A DNA stretch of 33,759 nt from an uncultured Butyricicoccus sp. GTDB taxonomy: Bacteria; Bacillota; Clostridia; Oscillospirales; Butyricicoccaceae. The first letter of the stretch is position 1, and every line of letters starts with the position of its first letter. Made by a program: the position numbers and the translations under genes. The DNA is taken from positions 1 to 33,759 of the forward strand of contig URFQ01000019.1 in NCBI GenBank assembly GCA_900547195.1, read 5' to 3'. The notes below the pieces were generated by a model. It was not told the origin of the DNA and made no database searches. It was given only the letters and a program-made list of their open reading frames with translations. Below are positions 7,175-13,203 of this stretch, in pieces.

Positions 7175-7745
7175 CGTTTGTGCCAAATCTCAATTCACCC
7201 CCATCGGGCTCCTTTTTCATTGCCGCTTTCTGGCAATCCGGGCAAAGCGTGCGTTTAAAACGCCTTCTGCTGTATTCTGCAATTTTTTCAGGCGGCCAGT
7301 CTGGGCGGCCTTCAATCTGTTTTTTGCATTCCTCGCAAAATACCGGGTCGGGTGGGACATCCGGCAAATCCTCTCCGGCATAGATATACAACCCAAGTCC
7401 ATGCCTTGCACACGCCTTTGTAAGGCTGCGCTGAATGGCTTTGTTCACGTCCATACTCGTGACGTTCTCAAAAGCAATGCTCTTGTTCCTGAGATCCATA
7501 ACAGGCAACATTTCAATATGCTCTATGCCATTCAGCGTAACGCCTGTTTTCACCCAGCATGTGCGACCGTCGGTAAAGTAATTGCATCCTTCCGGCGTTT
7601 CGTAAATCGTATAAATCGCATCAGGATGTCGCTTTTTGATTTCAGCCCACGCCCATGCCCATGACAGATATGTAAGCCCATTCTTCTTTTCGGTGTGCTC
7701 ATTGACATTTACGGCATAAAGCTCCGCAAAATAGTTCTCGTTCAT
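7164..7745 (-). CDS. DUF1071 (Sak3-type) single-strand annealing protein
   Basis: 193 residues. Residues 1-125 carry the DUF1071 signature: YFAELYAVNVNEHTEKK, LTYLSWAWAWAEIK, EMLPVMDLRNKSI, and DVNKAIQRSLTKACARHGLG with YIYAGEDLP. These are phage recombinases that anneal complementary single strands. The C-terminal 60 residues add a zinc-ribbon-like pair of motifs (FCEECKKQ and LCPDCQK), seen in some family members. Start ATG 7745 follows GGAGG by 4 bases. It should act with the SSB and RusA encoded downstream. Confidence 0.85.
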   Translation of the reverse strand: MNENYFAELYAVNVNEHTEKKNGLTYLSWAWAWAEIKKRHPDAIYTIYETPEGCNYFTDGRTCWVKTGVTLNGIEHIEMLPVMDLRNKSIAFENVTSMDVNKAIQRSLTKACARHGLGLYIYAGEDLPDVPPDPVFCEECKKQIEGRPDWPPEKIAEYSRRRFKRTLCPDCQKAAMKKEPDGGELRFGTNDAD

Positions 7746-7754
7746 GTTTCCTCC

Positions 7755-8009
7755 TTATCCGGCCATATAGCCTACGGTACACCAGTCCCATTCTCCGGGG
7801 CCTGCAATATATTCTCCCGTTTCAGCATCTACCAATGTTCCATCGTCGAGCCTGTCGCAGCATCCGTCGCATCCCAATGTGCCGAACCGGTCAAAGAACA
7901 TGATATTTCCCCAGCTAAGACGGTCATTACACTTACTGCAAGCAGGATTGTCGCCATCGTCGGTTGGGTCAAACGCCGCCGATATTCCGATGTAATGTAG
8001 TTCAGGCAT
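7755..8009 (-). CDS. Small cysteine-containing early protein
   Basis: 84 residues from ATG 8009, with GGAGG 9 bases upstream and overlapping the previous stop. It has two cysteine pairs, ACSKC near residue 25 and LGCDGCC near 46, suggesting one zinc site, and an acidic C-terminal half (DRLDDGTLVDAETGEYI). I do not recognise a named family. It lies directly upstream of the DUF1071 annealing gene and is co-transcribed with it. Confidence 0.65.
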   Translation of the reverse strand: MPELHYIGISAAFDPTDDGDNPACSKCNDRLSWGNIMFFDRFGTLGCDGCCDRLDDGTLVDAETGEYIAGPGEWDWCTVGYMAG

Positions 8010-8346
8010 TTGACAAATCCTCCCCGGTGGTGTATTTTTTAGATGTAGATTTTTGGTCTGCGCCTCTGTTGGTGGTAGTGACACCAGCGGGGGCTTTTTT
8101 GCTGTATATGACGCCTTCAACACCCGTGAAAGGGTCACGGCGTTTTCCAACCTGGAATATGTATCCCGCACGGTCAAGTTCGTTCAAGCGCGGCCTTACT
8201 CGGTTTGGGTCGCTATATCCCATACGCCGCATAATTTCCAGCGCCGTGCCATCGCCACGCTCAAGCTCTGCCAAGATAGCCGCCTTTCGCCCGCTTGGGT
8301 CAAGCTGCGCAAGGCTTTCCCGCCGCGTCTCATGCGTTATTTTCAT
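8002..8346 (-). CDS. Winged-helix DNA-binding phage protein
   Basis: 114 residues. Residues 15-75 form a winged helix: GRKAAILAELERGDGTALEIMRRMG (helices 1-2), SDPNRVRPRLNELDRAG (recognition helix), and YIFQVGKRRDPFTG with VIYSKK (wing). The C-terminus is a disordered Thr/Ser/Lys tail. Phage proteins of this type are found early in lytic operons, and a regulatory or replication-accessory role is inferred. Start ATG 8346 has GAGGAGGACGGGCC directly before it. Confidence 0.75.
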   Translation of the reverse strand: MKITHETRRESLAQLDPSGRKAAILAELERGDGTALEIMRRMGYSDPNRVRPRLNELDRAGYIFQVGKRRDPFTGVEGVIYSKKAPAGVTTTNRGADQKSTSKKYTTGEDLSNA

Positions 8347-8630
8347 GGCCCGTCCTCCTCTCTTACAGCTATGTACCCGCCAATCCCGGCCAACACCAGC
8401 ACCAACCCAAACGCCAGCGTTACAAGCCCCGGCAGCATGTCCGAGTTGCCCCGGCCTATCGCCTGCAAGCCGTCCAGCACGGGCAGTATAGCTGCGATCA
8501 GTACCACCTTATAGATAAGGCTTGTCCATCCGCGCAGGCCGCGCGGGAGACGCAGGCAGAACGGGTTAGGCTTGTACGGTTCGTTGCGCCTGGCTACGCT
8601 GCCGGGTCCTCTTTCCGTACTGCTTTGCAT
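8343..8630 (-). CDS. Small two-pass membrane protein
   Basis: 95 residues. The first 40 are polar and basic, then come two hydrophobic segments, about 40-56 (IYKVVLIAAILPVLDGL) and 67-87 (PGLVTLAFGLVLVLAGIGGY), followed by a short charged tail. Start ATG 8630 follows AAGGAGTG by about 9 bases and lies inside the 3' part of the upstream microprotein gene. Early membrane proteins in temperate phages can act in superinfection exclusion or in modifying the host envelope, but nothing here shows which. Confidence 0.6.
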   Translation of the reverse strand: MQSSTERGPGSVARRNEPYKPNPFCLRLPRGLRGWTSLIYKVVLIAAILPVLDGLQAIGRGNSDMLPGLVTLAFGLVLVLAGIGGYIAVREEDGP

Positions 8631-8725
8631 TTAAACGTCACTCCTTCCCTCTCCCCCAAAATCTTTGCAATCATGTTCACGATCTTTTCAGCAAGTTCGG
8701 GGTTTCCGTTTCTTTTTTCTTCCAT
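8594..8725 (-). CDS. 43-residue microprotein (AEKI...GxREGV family, copy 1)
   Basis: The gene runs from ATG 8725 (AAAGGAG 7 bases upstream) to TAG 8594. The product contains ELAEKIVNMIAKILGEREGV and then a short basic strand-like tail (KCKAVRKED). The same pattern occurs in the minus-strand ORF at 11554-11673, so two independent loci support the reading as a real gene. The predicted structure is one amphipathic helix plus a beta strand. I recognise the pattern from unannotated small ORFs in clostridial elements but know no function. It lies directly after the Cro-like gene. Confidence 0.7.
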   Translation of the reverse strand: MEEKRNGNPELAEKIVNMIAKILGEREGVTFKCKAVRKEDPAA

Positions 8726-8767
8726 GGGGCCGCTCCTTTCTGTCCGTTTTATGGTACATATTTCCTG

Positions 8768-8989
8768 CTATTCTGATTGTGCGGACTTCTCTGCGATTAG
8801 CTCATCGAGCGCGGCGCGGAATGTCTGTTCGGCATTTGGTGGATTACGTTCTCCGCTCAGAATCATAGAAACATACGTTTTCGTGATTCCAAGTTTTTGC
8901 GCGAGATCGTTATTTGTGATTCGGATTTTAAATTTTCGTCGACATGTACTCCGACGCTTTTCAAAATCAGGAACCCAGTCCTTAGTCAA
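8768..8989 (-). CDS. Cro-like XRE family regulator
   Basis: 73 residues, read from TTG 8989 because GGAGGGG is correctly placed 6-7 bases upstream; the nearby ATG at 8994 hits a stop after two codons. A helix-turn-helix is visible as ITNNDLAQKLGITKTYVSMILSGERNPP (residues about 24-51; helix 2 is DLAQKLG and helix 3 is TKTYVSMIL). First gene of the early operon and divergent from the CI-like repressor, so it probably plays the Cro role at the operators between 9029 and 9186. Confidence 0.82.
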   Translation of the reverse strand: MTKDWVPDFEKRRSTCRRKFKIRITNNDLAQKLGITKTYVSMILSGERNPPNAEQTFRAALDELIAEKSAQSE

Positions 8990-9028
8990 TCCATACCCCT
9001 CCTTTTTTCAAATTTGTCGTTTAAAGTG

Positions 9029-9043
9029 TTGAAAAAGTTCACA
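9029..9043 (-). promoter_or_regulatory. Candidate operator, inverted copy
   Basis: Read on the minus strand this is TGTGAACTTTTTCAA, the same word as the two plus-strand repeats at 9103 and 9167 apart from one T. It contains half-sites TGAA and TTCA. It lies between the Cro-like gene and a plus-strand TATAAT at 9073-9078, which could be the -10 of the repressor promoter, although its -35 is poor. Confidence 0.55.
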
Positions 9044-9102
9044 AGCTGTGTTATTATGTTGTTGTCGGACAATATAATAAAAAGCAAAAGGCCTTTCACG
9101 TA

Positions 9103-9122
9103 GAAGTGTGAACTTTTTTCAA
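9103..9122 (+). promoter_or_regulatory. Candidate operator repeat
   Basis: GAAGTGTGAACTTTTTTCAA. The 18-base core AAGTGTGAACTTTTTTCA is repeated exactly at 9169-9186, 64 bases away. The site falls just downstream of the predicted start of the minus-strand early promoter, where a bound repressor would block it. Confidence 0.7.
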
Positions 9123-9134
9123 CCCTGTGATGCA

Positions 9135-9163
9135 ATTATACCGTAAACACTCTCTACTTTCAA
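9135..9163 (-). promoter_or_regulatory. Early (PR-like) promoter
   Basis: On the minus strand TTGAAA (9163-9158) and TATAAT (9140-9135) are separated by exactly 17 bases, a near-consensus sigma-A promoter. It points toward the Cro-like gene at 8989 and so should drive the whole early operon. The exact repeats at 9103-9122 and 9167-9186 flank it on both sides, as expected for repressor operators. Confidence 0.75.
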
Positions 9164-9166
9164 GGC

Positions 9167-9186
9167 TTAAGTGTGAACTTTTTTCA
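9167..9186 (+). promoter_or_regulatory. Candidate operator repeat
   Basis: TTAAGTGTGAACTTTTTTCA, an exact 18-base match to the site at 9103-9122 and an inverted near-match to 9029-9043. It abuts the upstream side of the early promoter -35 and lies just before the repressor gene, so it could serve both directions. Confidence 0.7.
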
Positions 9187-9223
9187 TCTTTGTAAAAACA
9201 TCCAAAAAGTGAGGGCGTTTATT

Positions 9224-9646
9224 GTGTTTTATGATAACTTTTTACGCTTATGCAACAAAAAAGGAATTTCGCCTACAGCCGCAGTCGTTGAAATGGGATT
9301 TCAGAAATCCGTAGCTAGTCGTTGGAAACAATCAATTCCGACTGATGCTAATAAATTGAAAATTGCGGAATACTTCGGGGTCACTGTTGAAGAACTAATG
9401 GCTTCCAACGAAGAAAAGCCCGCCCCGAAGAACCGGAACGGGCTTAGTATTAAAGAACAAAAAGATATAGCCAAAAAGGTTGACGCCTTTATGGCTAGCC
9501 TCGAGAATGAAAAGGATTTAATGTTTGACGGTGATCCCGCCAGCGATGAAGCCTTGGAGGACTTGCGGCGTGCTATCACTGTTGGATATGAAATGGCGAG
9601 AATCAAAAACAGAGAAAAATACAATCCATACAAGAACAAAAAGTGA
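9224..9646 (+). CDS. CI-like XRE family repressor
   Basis: 140 residues from GTG 9224, with GAGGG 8 bases upstream; an open GTG at 9173 would put an operator repeat inside the gene, so the shorter form is preferred. Residues 1-60 are an XRE DNA-binding domain (FYDNFLRLCNKKGISP, FQKSVASRWKQ, KLKIAEYFGVTVEELM). The C-terminal half is charged and helical, without a LexA-type Ser/Lys protease, so induction probably needs the ImmA-like peptidase encoded next. It is divergent from the Cro-like gene. Confidence 0.85.
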   Translation: MFYDNFLRLCNKKGISPTAAVVEMGFQKSVASRWKQSIPTDANKLKIAEYFGVTVEELMASNEEKPAPKNRNGLSIKEQKDIAKKVDAFMASLENEKDLMFDGDPASDEALEDLRRAITVGYEMARIKNREKYNPYKNKK

Positions 9647-9658
9647 GAGGGTTGCGCT

Positions 9659-10096
9659 GTGAAGATTTTGAAGCGTGCGCAAAATCTAGTAGCTCAATAT
9701 GGCACATCCGATGCAGCGACGATTATGGCTAGTATCGGAATCGAAATAGCGTATATCCCAATGTCGAATCTTCGTGGTATATACAATTGCATTGAGAAAA
9801 TGCCGTTTGTTGCAATAAATTCCAATCTCACCGATTGTGAGCGCAAGTTTGTAGAGGCCCATGAGCTTGCGCACTACATATTACATAGAGGTGTAAACCG
9901 GGTGTTCTTGAACCGAACGACTTATCTAAAAACGGACCACTATGAACGCGAGGCGGATTTATTTGCTGCATGTATGCGTGCACCGTGGCCCAACGACGTT
10001 TTGTTCGAAGGTGAGCCAGTGGATAATTTGGCAGCCAGGCTCGGCGTTCGCCGTGAAGTTGCGGAAATGTATTTGAATGAAGCATGGGGTAAATAA
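9659..10096 (+). CDS. ImmA/IrrE family metallopeptidase
   Basis: 145 residues from GTG 9659. The zinc site is clear: AHELAHYILH (HExxH near residue 70) with the third ligand in YEREADLFAACM, 28 residues later. In ICEBs1 the related ImmA cleaves the ImmR repressor to trigger induction. Here the gene sits 12 bases after a repressor that lacks its own protease domain, so the same antirepressor role is inferred. The C-terminus (LAARLGVRREVAEMYLNEA) resembles the small helical substrate-binding tail of the family. Confidence 0.9.
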   Translation: MKILKRAQNLVAQYGTSDAATIMASIGIEIAYIPMSNLRGIYNCIEKMPFVAINSNLTDCERKFVEAHELAHYILHRGVNRVFLNRTTYLKTDHYEREADLFAACMRAPWPNDVLFEGEPVDNLAARLGVRREVAEMYLNEAWGK

Positions 10097-10101
10097 AAGC
10101 C

Positions 10102-10133
10102 TGCATCGTAGTCAAAGCCGTTGGCTGGATGCA
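10102..10133 (+). promoter_or_regulatory. Intergenic hairpin before the membrane/zinc gene
   Basis: TGCATC pairs with GATGCA, and inside it AGCC pairs with GGCT around a three-base loop. There is no T-run, so it is not a standard terminator. It could protect the mRNA or reduce readthrough between the peptidase and the membrane-protein gene. Confidence 0.3.
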
Positions 10134-10164
10134 ATTGGGCATAAATTTTAATGGAGGAACTGTT

Positions 10165-11241
10165 ATGGAAAGACCTAGATTGAATGAAACTCCGCTTCCT
10201 GTTCTTACTAAAATTTATTGCATTACTCTTGCCATTGGTCTTTTTTCTGGGCTTTCAAACCTGATAAGTACATTTAACGCATCGGGTTCATTTATAGGCA
10301 CCACTGTTGAATGGGTTTTATGGTTTGAAATTAGCACGTCCATTGCGGTTTTGATAACCGGGACATGGATTTTAATTGATATCTTAAATCGCAAATGGCG
10401 TTTTCTATATGTTTTATATGCTTTTATTTGTATCCGTATTTTTTATATGATAGTTGCTTTTACGCTGGATACTAACTTTGGGTATCAAGCCCTTGGCGCA
10501 ACTTTGATCCCTGTTGCATGGGCAATTTATTTCAATAAATCCGTGAAACTAAGGCTTGCATTTCCAATTAAAGATAATATTTCCGCACCGCAAGAACCCG
10601 AATTGTCGGAAATTGAGGACGAAGCATATAACGAGCAGGAAAATATAGAGGATGATTCTGTATTGAATGACGCTTCGGAAGCCGTACAAGCTGATCAGGA
10701 GCAGCCTCCATCCGAAAACATACAAATCAGCATAAAATCTGTCTATGAACTGGAGCAACAAAGGTCTGTCAAAAAATTGTTCTGTAAAAACTGCGGTACG
10801 GAGTGCGGTACAAATGACACAAAATGCCCGAATTGTGGAAAAAGAGTTCGTTATATTCCCACAAAAATCAATTACAAAATTTTATGCATCGCTTTTTCAC
10901 TTTTATCTGTTGGGCTTTGCATTGCTCTGATCGTACAAAGTCAACAGCATAACGCAGAAATTTTGAATTTAAAAACCGAAATAAAAAATGTGGTTTATGA
11001 ACCGATTCCTGCAAACGATAGAAGTGCAACTCCTACTCTTTACGCTAAATGGCATGTTGCATGCATTACTGAAACCGGAGACAGGTATCATGAACCAGGA
11101 TGCGGATCGTTAAGCAGAAGCAATGCGATTTACATAGTATCTGTTTCCGGAGCAGAAAGACTGGGTTATACTCCATGCTCTCAGTGTCACGAACCATCCG
11201 CGATAAGATACATTGAAGAAAATCAAAAAAAATACAATTAG
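10165..11241 (+). CDS. Chimeric DUF2569-like/zinc-ribbon/Ada-like membrane protein
   Basis: 358 residues from ATG 10165 (GGAGGA 7 bases upstream). Residues 14-125 form about four membrane helices resembling DUF2569. An acidic linker (140-200) leads to a zinc ribbon with C207, C210, C221 and C224. A fifth membrane helix (238-258) and short coiled stretch follow. The C-terminal domain (290-345) carries YHEPGC and GYTPCSQC (H309, C313, C338, C341), like the metal-binding motif of Ada and related secreted-protein tails. Its place in the lysogeny module suggests expression in the lysogen, perhaps in envelope protection or exclusion. It ends at an A8 tract that may be a frameshift site. Confidence 0.75.
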   Translation: MERPRLNETPLPVLTKIYCITLAIGLFSGLSNLISTFNASGSFIGTTVEWVLWFEISTSIAVLITGTWILIDILNRKWRFLYVLYAFICIRIFYMIVAFTLDTNFGYQALGATLIPVAWAIYFNKSVKLRLAFPIKDNISAPQEPELSEIEDEAYNEQENIEDDSVLNDASEAVQADQEQPPSENIQISIKSVYELEQQRSVKKLFCKNCGTECGTNDTKCPNCGKRVRYIPTKINYKILCIAFSLLSVGLCIALIVQSQQHNAEILNLKTEIKNVVYEPIPANDRSATPTLYAKWHVACITETGDRYHEPGCGSLSRSNAIYIVSVSGAERLGYTPCSQCHEPSAIRYIEENQKKYN

Positions 11242-11437
11242 TCCTAGCATTGCGGGATGTGTTCTATACAATGGCATCTCTCTTTACGGCAGCGTGTTTG
11301 TTATTCCCGAAAATGTTTGCTACCATCAATATTCGTGCGTCACAATTCAAAATAATATAAATGAAGTATATTATATTGAAAATAAAGACAGCGCAATTGC
11401 TGCAGGCTATCGAGTTTGCCCACAGTGTATAAAATAA
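11213..11437 (+). CDS. Second Ada-like domain, out of frame after an A8 tract
   Basis: The frame is open from ATG 11213, inside the previous gene, to TAA 11435. Downstream of position 11233 it encodes CYHQYSC and, 35 residues later, AGYRVCPQCIK, repeating the YHxxxC...A..GYxxCxxC layout of the preceding C-terminal domain. I see no ribosome site for an independent start. Dropping one A from the A8 at 11225-11232 fuses the two frames into one protein with tandem domains. It is therefore either a slippage-expressed or phase-variable extension, or a decayed 3' end. Confidence 0.55.
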   Translation: MKKIKKNTISPSIAGCVLYNGISLYGSVFVIPENVCYHQYSCVTIQNNINEVYYIENKDSAIAAGYRVCPQCIK

Positions 11438-11509
11438 AAACGCCCCGGTGCTACCAACACCGAAGCGTTTATATAGAACAGCTTACCCTTGGAGGATAAT
11501 CCGCCCGAC
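11432..11509 (-). ncRNA. Putative small RNA between strong promoter and terminator
   Basis: A near-consensus minus-strand promoter at 11516-11545 is followed within about 75 bases by a strong intrinsic terminator. Arms AAACGC/GCGTTT and CGGTG/CACCG surround a 7-base loop, and the minus-strand exit is CGTTTTTATTTT. No ORF with a ribosome site fits inside. The RNA would carry an unpaired CCUCC, complementary to Shine-Dalgarno sequences. It is convergent with the membrane-protein gene and probably also limits plus-strand readthrough. The transcript is predicted only. Confidence 0.5.
11438..11470 (-). terminator. Intrinsic terminator
   Basis: Hairpin with outer stem 11438-11443/11465-11470, inner stem 11446-11450/11458-11462 and loop 11451-11457. 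The minus-strand side ends in GTTTTTATTTTATA, a strong U-tract. The plus-strand side has only TTTATAT, so it may work weakly in that direction for the lysogeny transcript. Confidence 0.75.
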
Positions 11510-11545
11510 AATCGGATTATACCACCTCCGGAGTAGGCTTGTCAA
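11496..11545 (-). promoter_or_regulatory. Strong minus-strand promoter with overlapping dyad
   Basis: On the minus strand TTGACA (11545-11540) and TATAAT (11521-11516) are separated by 18 bases. An 8-base inverted repeat, ATAATCCG at 11496-11503 and CGGATTAT at 11513-11520, covers the -10 and start point and could be an operator. On the plus strand the CCTCC at 11525-11529 can pair either with GGAGG at 11491 or with GGAGG at 11558, which precedes a T7 run. A switchable RNA structure for the integrase leader is possible but unproven. Confidence 0.6.
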
Positions 11546-11553
11546 AGTATACT

Positions 11554-11673
11554 CTATGGAGGTTTTTTTATGTCTTCTTTCTTTTCAACATGTACACGAA
11601 CCACAACTCCTTCTCGATTCCCCACAATTCTGGCTAATACCGTAAATATCTTTTCCGCCTGTTCTATTTCCAT
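11554..11673 (-). CDS. 39-residue microprotein (AEKI...GxREGV family, copy 2)
   Basis: ATG 11673 with GGGGTG 5 bases upstream; stop TAG at 11554. The product reads EQAEKIFTVLARIVGNREGV followed by a basic strand (VRVHVEKKED), clearly similar to the microprotein at 8594-8725. It is divergent from the integrase gene, 66 bases away, and lies upstream of the strong minus-strand promoter, so its own transcript would continue into the terminator at 11438. Function unknown; its location beside the integrase invites a role in excision or integrase control, which is speculation. Confidence 0.6.
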   Translation of the reverse strand: MEIEQAEKIFTVLARIVGNREGVVVRVHVEKKEDIKKPP

Positions 11674-11739
11674 GGTATCACCCCGTTTACTCAAGCGTAT
11701 GCTTAAAGCGGGTGGCACAGAACGAAAGGAGGCCATTGT

Positions 11740-13080
11740 ATGCAGGTGATTCGTGGAGCAGGATATATCCGTGTATCCACCACGGAACAGGCAACGCGCG
11801 GCCTTTCTCTGGAGGCACAGGAGGCTGAAATCCGGCGTTACGCAAAAGAAAGAGGTATCGTGCTTGTCCAAATTTACGTAGACCGTGGTATCACAGCGCG
11901 TAAAAAACTTCATCGGCGCGAGGCGTTTGCACAAATGATGCGTGACGTGGATGCCGGGCTGATCGACCGTATTATTGTAATGCGGCTTGACCGTTGGTTC
12001 CGCAACGTCTACGATTATCATAAAATGATGAATGAACATTTGATTCCGCATAATGTGGATTGGTGTGCCGTCAAGGAGGACTATGATACCACAACCACCA
12101 ACGGACGCCTGATGATAAACCTCCGGCTCGCCATCGCAGAGCAGGAATGCGACACAGACGGCGACCGGATAAGGGATGTTCAGGAAAACATGATACAGAA
12201 AGGATGCTGGCCGTTCGGGCAGGCCCCTCTCGGTTATCGAATCGTAAACAAGCATTTAGAGAAAGATCCTGAACAGGAAGAATGCATCCGGTATTTTTTC
12301 GAGCACATGTTGTTAAACGGCTCACTCCGCGCTGCCCTCTTTGCAACAAATGAACGCTACGGAACGACCTACGAATATAAGCGTGCACAGCATCTGTCGC
12401 GCGCCAGCGTTTATTATGGTGAGTATGGAACGAATAAGTCATTTTGCCCAGCTTATATCACTCGTGAGGAACACGAGCGTATCCGATACCTTGCAAGCAA
12501 GAACATCCGCGTCCGGAAAAGTCCGGACAAAGTAGCACACTTATTTTCCGGACTTCTTATTTGTTCTGATTGCGGGCGCCGATTAAGCGGGCAAACCATC
12601 AGGAGGCCGAGCGGTGTGTATGTAACCTATCGTTGTGCACATGCTTACGATAATAACGGATGCCCTAATACCAAATCTTTTTCAGAGCGTATCGTAGAGA
12701 ATTATTTGCTTCACTACATGGAAAGTGAACTGGAGGAATTTATATTCACTGTAGAAGCAGAAAGTAAAACCATTTCGCTCCCAATTGATAACACAGAGCA
12801 AATCAGAGCCAAGCAGGAAAAAGTAAAAGAACTGTTTATAAATGATTTGATAGACCTTTCAGAATACAAAAAACGTATTGATGAGCTAGAATCAAAGATT
12901 ATTGTAACTGCTCCGAAACCAAGGGCGAATACCGAGAGGCTGAAAAAACTTCTTGAGACTAATGCGCTTTCGTTTTACCAAACATTTACGCGTGATGAAA
13001 AGCGCGCATTCTGGCGTGGAATCATAAAAGAACTGCACATCTATCGTGGCACCGTTCAAGGTCCGCCTATTTTTTTATAA
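11740..13080 (+). CDS. Large serine recombinase (phage integrase)
   Basis: 446 residues from ATG 11740 (AAGGAGG 8 bases upstream). The resolvase domain has the nucleophile in YIRVSTTEQA (S13) and catalytic arginines in MRLDRWFR (R82, R85, R88). A recombinase domain follows with GCWPFGQAPLGYR (155-167), then a zinc ribbon (LICSDCG, C275 and C278; C299 and C308) and a C-terminal coiled coil (about 335-400). These enzymes integrate circular phage DNA at attP/attB without host factors other than a directionality factor. The gene ends at the candidate attP dyad. Confidence 0.95.
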   Translation: MQVIRGAGYIRVSTTEQATRGLSLEAQEAEIRRYAKERGIVLVQIYVDRGITARKKLHRREAFAQMMRDVDAGLIDRIIVMRLDRWFRNVYDYHKMMNEHLIPHNVDWCAVKEDYDTTTTNGRLMINLRLAIAEQECDTDGDRIRDVQENMIQKGCWPFGQAPLGYRIVNKHLEKDPEQEECIRYFFEHMLLNGSLRAALFATNERYGTTYEYKRAQHLSRASVYYGEYGTNKSFCPAYITREEHERIRYLASKNIRVRKSPDKVAHLFSGLLICSDCGRRLSGQTIRRPSGVYVTYRCAHAYDNNGCPNTKSFSERIVENYLLHYMESELEEFIFTVEAESKTISLPIDNTEQIRAKQEKVKELFINDLIDLSEYKKRIDELESKIIVTAPKPRANTERLKKLLETNALSFYQTFTRDEKRAFWRGIIKELHIYRGTVQGPPIFL

Positions 13081-13142
13081 TTAAGTCGCAGTAACTATCA
13101 TGGATAGAACTCACTGGTATAGTAACTACTACTAAACTTAAT
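13080..13142. promoter_or_regulatory. Candidate attP dyad
   Basis: Starting at the integrase stop codon, an imperfect dyad has outer arms ATTAAG (13080) and CTTAAT (13137) and inner arms AGTAACTATC (13090) and GGTATAGTAACT (13116), centred near 13109-13111. Serine integrase attP sites are about 50 bp imperfect dyads and usually lie beside the integrase gene, so position and form fit. The crossover dinucleotide cannot be assigned from one copy. Confidence 0.5.
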
Positions 13143-13162
13143 CCCATTCTGAAATAAGAACA

Positions 13163-13197
13163 ACCCCCGGCGTAGGAAAGCACACCTAGCCGGGGGT
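13163..13197. terminator. Bidirectional terminator between integrase and late operon
   Basis: The stem is ACCCCCGGC with TAGG paired to CCTA with GCCGGGGGT, one bulged G, around an 8-base loop (13177-13184). It separates the plus-strand integrase from the 3' end of the minus-strand late operon. The minus-strand exit is T-rich (GGTTGTTCTTATTT), so it best terminates the late transcript. Confidence 0.85.
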
Positions 13198-13203
13198 ATC
13201 TGT

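Noticed and set aside
9173..9223. N-terminal extension of the repressor from GTG 9173
   Set aside because: It would place an operator repeat within the coding sequence, it has no ribosome site, and the XRE domain begins naturally at GTG 9224 after GAGGG.
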